A stretch of 11,175 bases of DNA from NCBI GenBank assembly GCA_944386375.1, contig CALXAW010000040.1, positions 1-11,175 of the forward strand, given 5' to 3'. The position numbers and the translations under genes are program-made. This stretch comes from an uncultured Clostridia bacterium (GTDB lineage Bacteria > Bacillota > Clostridia > TANB77 > CAG-508). This document shows, one piece after another, positions 6,077 to 11,175 of the stretch (its first letter is position 1; each line of letters begins with the position of its first letter). Under the pieces are notes generated by a model. That model saw only the letters and a list, made by a program, of their open reading frames with translations, was not told where the DNA came from and did not search any database.

Positions 6077-6118
6077 TAAGGTTTGAAAAATTTTAAATTT
6101 TAAAATTTTTCAACCTTA
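6077..6118 (-). repeat. Hairpin inside the operon between amaP and the DUF2273 gene
   Basis: TAAGGTT (6077-6083) pairs with AACCTTA (6112-6118). After one bulged T the stem continues through GAAAAATTTT against AAAATTTTTC to a tiny loop, about 19 pairs in all, mostly A-T. It begins eight bases after the amaP stop. No U-tract follows on the minus strand (ATTTACTACC), so full termination is unlikely. An mRNA processing or stability element that sets the ratio of the flanking proteins is a reasonable inference. Confidence 0.5.
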
Positions 6119-6125
6119 AAATACC

Positions 6126-6683
6126 TTAATTATTACTTGTCTCATTTTGCTTTGGAGCAATATTTTTTACTTTTATATTTACTTCTTTTACTTCTAAATC
6201 TGATGCTTTTTTTACCGCTTCTTTTATTTTTGATTGTAAATTTGTAGATAATTCTTTTATTACTGCATTTGGACTTACTACCATATTTACATATACTATT
6301 AGGTTATTTTCTTTATCTACTGCTATTTTTGTTGTTACATCTTCTGCACTCTCAAAGCCTTTTACTACTGTATTTACTAAGTTTTCTATTGTTTCTTGAG
6401 ATATCATAAGTTTTCCATTTTGGTTTTCTAATAGTATTCCTTGTTTTGCTTTTTCTTCTTTATTTGTTGATGTAAAAAATATACATTTTATTGATAGTAA
6501 TATAAATATTACACTTATTGCTAATATTATATTTGATGGTGTTTCTAGTGTTATTGCTTTATAACATATATTTGATATTACATTATAGTCTAACCATCTA
6601 AATATAAGCAAACATAATATTATTGATATAATTAACATTATATTAGAATATATAATTAATGTGATTTTTTCTAAAAATTTCAT
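6126..6683 (-). CDS. amaP: AmaP-like alkaline shock response membrane anchor
   Basis: AmaP proteins hold Asp23 at the membrane; in Staphylococcus aureus loss of AmaP releases Asp23 from the membrane. The 185 residues have two hydrophobic segments (about 7-29 and 51-70) near the N-terminus, followed by a cytosolic domain. In that domain GKLMISQETIENLVNTVVKGFE (starting near residue 90), TTKIAVDKENNLIVYVNMVVSP and KEAVKKASDLEVKEVNIKVKNI follow the Asp23/Gls24 fold pattern. The ATG at 6683 has AGGAGA eight bases upstream and begins 19 bases after the Asp23 stop. The symbol rests on domain layout and gene order; sequence identity to the staphylococcal protein could not be tested. Confidence 0.88.
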   Translation of the reverse strand: MKFLEKITLIIYSNIMLIISIILCLLIFRWLDYNVISNICYKAITLETPSNIILAISVIFILLSIKCIFFTSTNKEEKAKQGILLENQNGKLMISQETIENLVNTVVKGFESAEDVTTKIAVDKENNLIVYVNMVVSPNAVIKELSTNLQSKIKEAVKKASDLEVKEVNIKVKNIAPKQNETSNN

Positions 6684-6702
6684 ACTTCATTTCTCCTAAT
6701 TA

Positions 6703-7134
6703 TTATTCCTCTATTTTTTCTTCTTCTTGTTCGTCATTTTCTAATGTTTTTGTATTAACACCTTGTACATGTACATTTACTTCTTCTACTTTTAAGCCTG
6801 TCATGCTTTCTACTGCTTTTTTTACTCTGTTTTGAATTTCGAAAGCAACATCTGGTATACGTGTACCATATTCTACATTTATGTTTACATCTATTTTTGC
6901 TGTTTTTTCGTCTGCTTCTACTTTTATACCTTTTGCTAAGTTTTTCTTTCCACTTAATACTTCTGATATTCCTCCTGCAAATCCTCCAGACATGCTAGAA
7001 ACTCCTGGAACTTCTGATACTGCAACACCTGCAATTACAGCTATAACATCATTTGATATTTTTATTCCTTCGTTTTCTGTGTTTATTTCTTCTTGCACCT
7101 CTTCTAATATTTCTTCTTTTTTATTTTCTTCCAT
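6703..7134 (-). CDS. Asp23/Gls24 family envelope stress response protein
   Basis: Asp23/Gls24 (DUF322) proteins are abundant cytosolic proteins that gather at the membrane in Gram-positive bacteria and respond to envelope or alkaline stress; Bacillus YqhY belongs here and also sits before nusB. The 143 residues have an acidic N-terminus (1-22), then the family core: IKISNDVIAVIAGVAVSEVPGV (24-45), GGISEVLSGKKNLAKGIKV (54-72), a strand VNINVEYG (83-90), and FEIQNRVKKAVESMTGLKVEEVNVHVQGV (98-126), ending in a Glu-rich tail. It is the first gene of its unit: a good promoter lies about 40 bases upstream and AGGAGG precedes the ATG at 7134. Its partners amaP and DUF2273 follow directly. The exact molecular role is not known for the family. 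Confidence 0.95.
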   Translation of the reverse strand: MEENKKEEILEEVQEEINTENEGIKISNDVIAVIAGVAVSEVPGVSSMSGGFAGGISEVLSGKKNLAKGIKVEADEKTAKIDVNINVEYGTRIPDVAFEIQNRVKKAVESMTGLKVEEVNVHVQGVNTKTLENDEQEEEKIEE

Positions 7135-7173
7135 TTTAAATTCCTCCTTTAATGGTCTTTTTTTAATATCATT

Positions 7174-7202
7174 AGTATATCAGTATTTTGCAAAATTTAC
7201 AA
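7174..7202 (-). promoter_or_regulatory. Extended -10 sigma-A promoter of the asp23-to-fhs unit
   Basis: On the minus strand, TTGTAA (7202-7197) is separated by 17 bases from TATACT (7179-7174), and a TGA directly before the -10 box gives the extended TGn motif. Transcription would start near 7167, about 33 bases upstream of the ATG at 7134. It lies downstream of the sleB hairpin terminator, so it marks the start of a separate transcription unit. Confidence 0.8.
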
Positions 7203-7239
7203 CCATTTTTTTATTTTTTCTTTATAATTTATGCAAAAT

Positions 7240-7272
7240 TGCCCATAAGTAACTTTAATTTACTTATGGGCA
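7240..7272 (-). terminator. Hairpin terminator after sleB
   Basis: TGCCCATAAGTAA (7240-7252) pairs perfectly with 7260-7272 around a seven-base loop, a 13-bp stem with a G+C-rich base. On the minus strand it is followed by ATTTTGC, a short U-stretch. It begins about 21 bases after the sleB stop and lies upstream of the asp23 promoter, which fits an intrinsic terminator with a weak U-tract. Confidence 0.65.
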
Positions 7273-7293
7273 CAATATTTTTGATTATATAAT

Positions 7294-7998
7294 TTATTTA
7301 CAAAATCTGTGTTTACCTATTGTTACTGTATGTGGTCTTGACCATATCCATTTATTTGTAGCTGTACTAGGATTAAAATAATATATTGATCCATATGATG
7401 GATCCCAGCCATTTAGGGCATCTTGTGCTGCTTTTTTTGCTGTACTATCTGGTGTTAAGTTTATTTGTCCATCTGATACTGCATCAAATGCTCCAGATTG
7501 ATATACCACTCCTGCAATTGTATTTGGGAATGAACTATTTTTTACTCTATTTAAAACAACTGCACCTACTGCAACTTGCCCTGTATATGGTTCTCCTCTT
7601 GCCTCGCCATATATTACTCTACTTAGCAAATTTAAATCTGACGAATTGCTACTAGAACTTCCAGAACTACTAGAACCACTTGAGCTGCTATTCATTATGC
7701 CCATCGCTTCTAATGTTTTAGGCCCTGCTATTCCATCTACAGATAGTCCATTTTTTCTTTGAAATAGTTTTACAGCTTCTACTGTTTGGCTACCATATAT
7801 ACCATCTACATTTCCTTTATAATAACCCCATCTTTTTAATTTTTCTTGTATTTGTGTTACTTCTTGACCTCTAGAACCATATTTAGAAAGCGCAAGTGAT
7901 TCGCTATTTTCAAAAAAAGTTACAAAAACTACAATCCCTATAATTGTTACTGCACTTATTGCTAAAAAGACTTTTTTATTTTTAAAAATTTTTAACAT
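7294..7998 (-). CDS. sleB: SleB-like spore cortex-lytic cell wall hydrolase
   Basis: SleB-type enzymes are lytic transglycosylases that cut the spore cortex peptidoglycan at muramic-delta-lactam sites during germination. The 234 residues comprise a hydrophobic N-terminal segment (about 9-29), a peptidoglycan-binding domain (about 36-100: GSRGQEVTQIQEKL, VDGIYGSQTVEAVKLFQ, VDGIAGPKTL), a Ser/Gly linker (103-120), and the hydrolase_2 domain (121-234) with LLSRVIYGEARGE. E132 of GEARGE is the expected catalytic acid. The ending RPHTVTIGKHRFCK is also typical. AAAGGTGAT precedes the ATG at 7998, and a possible sigma-E-like promoter lies at 8028-8055. No ypeB, the usual partner gene of sleB in Bacillus, is adjacent: the next gene is a separate envelope stress unit. 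A vegetative wall hydrolase of the same family is an alternative. Confidence 0.88.
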   Translation of the reverse strand: MLKIFKNKKVFLAISAVTIIGIVVFVTFFENSESLALSKYGSRGQEVTQIQEKLKRWGYYKGNVDGIYGSQTVEAVKLFQRKNGLSVDGIAGPKTLEAMGIMNSSSSGSSSSGSSSSNSSDLNLLSRVIYGEARGEPYTGQVAVGAVVLNRVKNSSFPNTIAGVVYQSGAFDAVSDGQINLTPDSTAKKAAQDALNGWDPSYGSIYYFNPSTATNKWIWSRPHTVTIGKHRFCK

Positions 7999-8027
7999 AT
8001 TATCACCTTTAAATAAAATTTATAGTT

Positions 8028-8055
8028 ATTTTATCCAAAAGTGACTTAAATATAC
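8028..8055 (-). promoter_or_regulatory. Possible sporulation (sigma-E-like) promoter for sleB
   Basis: GTATATT (8055-8049), a 13-base spacer and GATAAAAT (8035-8028) resemble the mother-cell sigma-E pattern (-35 KMATATT, -10 CATAMANT) with one mismatch in each box. A sigma-A reading of the same region is poorer. In Bacillus sleB is transcribed by sigma-G, so this match may be chance in A+T-rich DNA. Confidence 0.35.
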
Positions 8056-8068
8056 ATTTTATAATACT

Positions 8069-9091
8069 CTAATTAACATATGCACATAAAATGCTCTCTA
8101 ACCCCACATTTACATCAATTAACCCAATTTTATATTTATAATCTAAATCAATTAACTCTTGCAAAATATTTTTTAACTCTTGCTCTTTAAAATAATTTGC
8201 CTGTGTTTTATATTTGCTTACTAAAAACATTTGATTAGGTTTTAAACTTAATGTTTCTGGAATATTTTTATTGTATTTAACTGCAAGTTTTAGTATATAT
8301 AATTTTTTAAAATGATTATATAATGTAATTAAAATTTTTTGCACAGGTTCTTTATTATAAATTAAATTATGCAAAATATCTAAAGATTGAGCAATATTTT
8401 TTTTGCCTAAATTATCTGTTAAATCAAATATAACACTTTCTATTTGCTTTATACATAATTTGTCTATATCGTCTATTACAATGGTTCCTCCGCTTCCTAC
8501 ATATTCTATTAACTTTCGTATTTCGTTTATAAGATTTTGCATATCTGTACCACAACATTCTATAAAATATTGTAAGGTACTTTCTTCTATATTTACTTTA
8601 TAACCATTGCATATTGCCTTTAACCTTTTTTTTATTTGAAGTGGTTTTTGAAAGCTAAACTCACATACCACCCCTAACTTTTCTATTGTTTTATATAATT
8701 TAGACTTTTCTACATCTTTTTCTATAAAAACAATTACAACAGATTGATTTATTATATCTATATTTTCTGTTATATAATTATTTAACTTTTCTTTTAGTTC
8801 TTGTAATTTTGCATTTTTCTTTTTGCCCTCTTTTTTTAATATTCCTGTATCTCTAGCAATTATTAGCTTTTTTTCATAGCCAAATGCTGGTGTTTGTATA
8901 TCTGATATTATTTCTTCTACATTATCTTCGTCTAATAATATATAGTTTATCCCTTTTATACAATCTCCAAATTGCTTTTTTATTTTTTTTAAATTGCTTT
9001 CTAATAAAAATAATTCTTCACCAAAAAGAAGGTAGATACTGGCTAGGTTATTTGTTTTTAAACCTTTTTCTAACTCGTCTATTGTTACCAT
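8069..9091 (-). CDS. holA: DNA polymerase III subunit delta
   Basis: HolA (delta) is the clamp-loader subunit that opens the beta sliding clamp during DNA replication. The 340 residues match the family's usual 330-345. The N-terminus has the hallmark IYLLFGEELFLLESNLKKIKK (residues 19-39) and then TPAFGYEKKLIIAR (67-80). The middle contains FQKPLQIKKRLKAICNGYKVNIEE, and domain II has GTDMQNLINEIRKLIEYVG (181-199). Domain III starts with ESVIFDLTDNLGKKN (218-232). As in other delta subunits there is no intact Walker A motif, so it does not hydrolyse ATP. AAGGAGGT (9104-9097) precedes the ATG at 9091. It starts 61 bases after the debranching enzyme and is followed by sleB, whereas in many Bacillota holA neighbours rpsT, which is not seen here. 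Confidence 0.96.
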   Translation of the reverse strand: MVTIDELEKGLKTNNLASIYLLFGEELFLLESNLKKIKKQFGDCIKGINYILLDEDNVEEIISDIQTPAFGYEKKLIIARDTGILKKEGKKKNAKLQELKEKLNNYITENIDIINQSVVIVFIEKDVEKSKLYKTIEKLGVVCEFSFQKPLQIKKRLKAICNGYKVNIEESTLQYFIECCGTDMQNLINEIRKLIEYVGSGGTIVIDDIDKLCIKQIESVIFDLTDNLGKKNIAQSLDILHNLIYNKEPVQKILITLYNHFKKLYILKLAVKYNKNIPETLSLKPNQMFLVSKYKTQANYFKEQELKNILQELIDLDYKYKIGLIDVNVGLESILCAYVN

Positions 9092-9152
9092 ATTCTACCT
9101 CCTTACTTGTTATAATACTATTATTTTAATTATTCAAAACTTTACTTATATT

Positions 9153-11175
9153 CTATTTTCCTAAAATTATACGAAATACTTCGCCCACACTCCAAGCCTG
9201 TGCAAAAGCACCTTTTGGTAATTGTGGTTTTTTAGAATCATATAATTCAGAAATACTGCCTATACAGCTTGTTTCTTGCATCTCTTTTTTAAATGTTTTA
9301 TATATTTGATTTCTAAATTTTTCTAACCCTTCTTCTAATTCTGCTTTTGCTTTTTTATTTTTTTCTGCTTTTATTATTGCTTTAAAAGCATCATAATATG
9401 GTCCTAAAAGCCATGGCCATGTAATACCTTGGTGATAGCTCATATCTCTTCTAAAACTGCCACCTTCGTATATGTCTACATAGTTTTCTTCTCCTTTTGC
9501 AAGTGTTTTTAGTCCATAATTATTTAATAATTTTTTAGTTACTGTATTAAATATATTTTTTGCCATCTCTGAATCTGGATCTACTACTGGATATGTTAAA
9601 GACAATGCAAATAATTGATTTGGACGTATTTTGCCATCTCCAATTACATCATATAAGCATTTTCTTTTTTTATTGTAAAAATTATTGTTAAATGCTATTT
9701 TACTTTTTTCTGCTAAATCTTTATATGCTTTTGCTCTACTTTTTTTACCTATTTTTGTTGTTAATTCTGCCATTATCATTAATGCATTATACCACATTGC
9801 ATTTATTTCTACTGCTTTACCATTTCGTGGTGTTACCGCAAAATCTCCATATTTTGCATCCATCCAAGTATTTTGTGTATATTCTGTACCAGATACTAAT
9901 AAATAGTCTGAGTCTAAATATATATTATTGTCATCTAGGTCTATTCCTTGTATATAATTTTCTATTACTTGCTCTAAATATCTATACAAATTTTCTTCTA
10001 CAAAACCATATTCTCCTGTATAATCTAAATATTTTTTTATAGCTTCAAATAATAAAAGTGATGCATCTACACTATTGTATAATGGCCTATTATCATATCC
10101 TGAATATCCATTTGGAATTAACCCATATTTCATATCTCTTACATATGTTAAAAATACTTCTTTTATAACTTCATATCTTTTTGGTATTAATAACAAACCT
10201 TCAAATGATATTAAACTGTCACGTCCCCAGTCTAAAAACCATGGGTAACCTGCAATAACTGTATGTAACCCAAATGACGGTCTATTTACTATAAAATTAT
10301 CTGTTGCTACTAAAAATTCTCTTATTAATTCGTCATGTTCTAATTCTTTTTTTGTTTTATTTTCTTTTCTATTATCTATTAATAAAGAATTATTAAATAT
10401 GTGGTTTAATCTTATTATTTCGTTATTTATAATGTTTTTTACATTTACTTCTTCTATTTGTTCTAGTGAACAAATAAATGATATTTCTTTTTCTTGGTTT
10501 GGCTCTATTTCTATTTCAAATACACCTGGTACTGTGTGATTTTCTTCTGGGTATAGTCCTCGTTTTTCTTCTTCTATATAAAACATATTGTAAAATGTGT
10601 CATTTTCATGTTTTATATAGTTTCCTTCTGATGTTTTAAGATATATTGGTGTATTTTCGTTATTATCTATTACTAATTTTACCATGTTTTCTTGTAATTC
10701 TTGTTTTACAGAAAACACATGGTCTGTACTCATTTGGTGAAAATCTCTATAATTTACAACTGGTGCTAAATTTAGTTTTGCTTTTTCTTTTCCATTTCTA
10801 ATTTTATAATATACACCTACAGTGTTTTTTCCATATTCCATACAAATTATTTTTGTTATTTCTGTATTTTCTACTTTGTATGTAAATACTGGTACAAATT
10901 CTTTTCTAAAACTTGTTTGATATTTATAACCTGTAGATATATAGTTTTTGCACACATTTGTATATAGTTCTGTTTTTTTACCATTTATTTCTATACTTTC
11001 GTCTAGTTTAGATAATATTAAAAATCTTCTAGCTGGAGGAGTAAGTGGTGCTAATAGCAGTCCATGATATTTTCTTGTATTTGCTCCTATTATTGTAGAA
11101 CTTGCAAAACCTCCTATACCATTTGTTATTAGCCACTCTTTTGTTAATCCATTTTCTAGTGCTAGTTCTTGTTTT
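9153..11175 (-). CDS. Glycogen debranching enzyme (amylo-alpha-1,6-glucosidase), 5' end cut by the window
   Basis: Bacterial-type debranching enzymes of family GH133 hydrolyse the alpha-1,6 branches left in glycogen or starch. The frame is open to the right edge, giving 673 visible residues. The first of these, LENGLTKEWLITNGIGGFAS, then GANTRKYHGLL (30-40) and FLILSKLDE (51-59), form the start of the GDE_N domain, so probably only about 5-15 residues are missing. An internal GTG at 10955 is not the start, because the conserved block lies before it. Further on are YPWFLDWGRDS, TWMDAKYGDFAVTPRNGKAVEINAMWYN (two pieces, shared with the (alpha/alpha)6 barrel of the family), YHQGITWPWLLGP and, near the C-terminus, CIGSISELYD and AQAWSVGEVFR. 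No signal peptide can be judged; homologues act in the cytosol. No other glycogen gene is in view. Confidence 0.95.
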   Translation of the reverse strand, partial: KQELALENGLTKEWLITNGIGGFASSTIIGANTRKYHGLLLAPLTPPARRFLILSKLDESIEINGKKTELYTNVCKNYISTGYKYQTSFRKEFVPVFTYKVENTEITKIICMEYGKNTVGVYYKIRNGKEKAKLNLAPVVNYRDFHQMSTDHVFSVKQELQENMVKLVIDNNENTPIYLKTSEGNYIKHENDTFYNMFYIEEEKRGLYPEENHTVPGVFEIEIEPNQEKEISFICSLEQIEEVNVKNIINNEIIRLNHIFNNSLLIDNRKENKTKKELEHDELIREFLVATDNFIVNRPSFGLHTVIAGYPWFLDWGRDSLISFEGLLLIPKRYEVIKEVFLTYVRDMKYGLIPNGYSGYDNRPLYNSVDASLLLFEAIKKYLDYTGEYGFVEENLYRYLEQVIENYIQGIDLDDNNIYLDSDYLLVSGTEYTQNTWMDAKYGDFAVTPRNGKAVEINAMWYNALMIMAELTTKIGKKSRAKAYKDLAEKSKIAFNNNFYNKKRKCLYDVIGDGKIRPNQLFALSLTYPVVDPDSEMAKNIFNTVTKKLLNNYGLKTLAKGEENYVDIYEGGSFRRDMSYHQGITWPWLLGPYYDAFKAIIKAEKNKKAKAELEEGLEKFRNQIYKTFKKEMQETSCIGSISELYDSKKPQLPKGAFAQAWSVGEVFRIILGK

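Noticed and set aside
7600..7700. Ser/Gly codon run in sleB as a mobile or tandem repeat
   Set aside because: It is a normal flexible linker between the binding and catalytic domains, with mixed codons and no regular unit.
9109..9137. TTGAAT, 17 bases, TATAAC on the minus strand upstream of holA as a promoter
   Set aside because: The boxes are acceptable, but the predicted start would fall inside the AAGGAGGT ribosome site, so this is more likely chance. holA may be read from further upstream.
10953..10955. GTG at 10955 as start of the debranching enzyme
   Set aside because: The upstream frame is open to the window edge and encodes the conserved GDE_N start (GIGGFAS, GANTRKYHGLL).

Overview
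The window looks like chromosomal DNA from a low-GC, spore-forming member of the Bacillota, most likely a Clostridia-type anaerobe. The reasons are the strong A+T bias, AGGAGG-type ribosome sites, frequent GTG and TTG starts, two spore germination genes (gpr and a sleB-like hydrolase), a formate-tetrahydrofolate ligase, and the Asp23/AmaP/DUF2273 block next to nusB. All thirteen recognisable genes... strictly twelve genes, counting gpr once, lie on the minus strand, so the window is transcribed from right to left. No rRNA, tRNA, CRISPR array, transposase or phage gene was seen.

Right part (11175 to about 7294): a bacterial-type glycogen debranching enzyme, cut by the window edge just after its start, is followed by holA (DNA polymerase III delta subunit) and then a membrane-anchored SleB-like cortex hydrolase. 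A 13-bp hairpin follows sleB and closes this stretch. Middle (7202 to 1347): a good extended -10 promoter starts a long, tightly packed unit: Asp23/Gls24 protein, AmaP-like membrane anchor, small DUF2273 membrane protein, nusB, xseA, an unrecognised membrane-anchored PepSY-like protein, xseB, a YuiD-like divergent PAP2 protein, and fhs. The first three form a membrane-linked cell-envelope module. nusB is a transcription antitermination factor, xseA and xseB are the two subunits of exonuclease VII, and fhs feeds one-carbon metabolism. Compared with the Bacillus order yqhY-nusB-folD-xseA-xseB, folD is absent and fhs lies downstream instead.

Left part (1346 to 1): a long hairpin separates fhs from gpr. 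Its 3' arm contains the gpr ribosome-binding site, and its U-tract fills the gap between that site and the GTG start. The gpr gene (germination protease) carries one apparent extra base near position 531 that splits an otherwise well conserved 311-residue frame. After gpr come two long, perfect or nearly perfect hairpins and then a near-consensus sigma-A promoter pointing out of the window on the left.

Most of the window is ordinary housekeeping and sporulation content. No convincing new multi-gene system was found. The points most worth following are the gpr frameshift at a quasi-palindrome, the terminator that overlaps the gpr ribosome site, the unknown protein coupled to xseB, and the paired palindromes after gpr.
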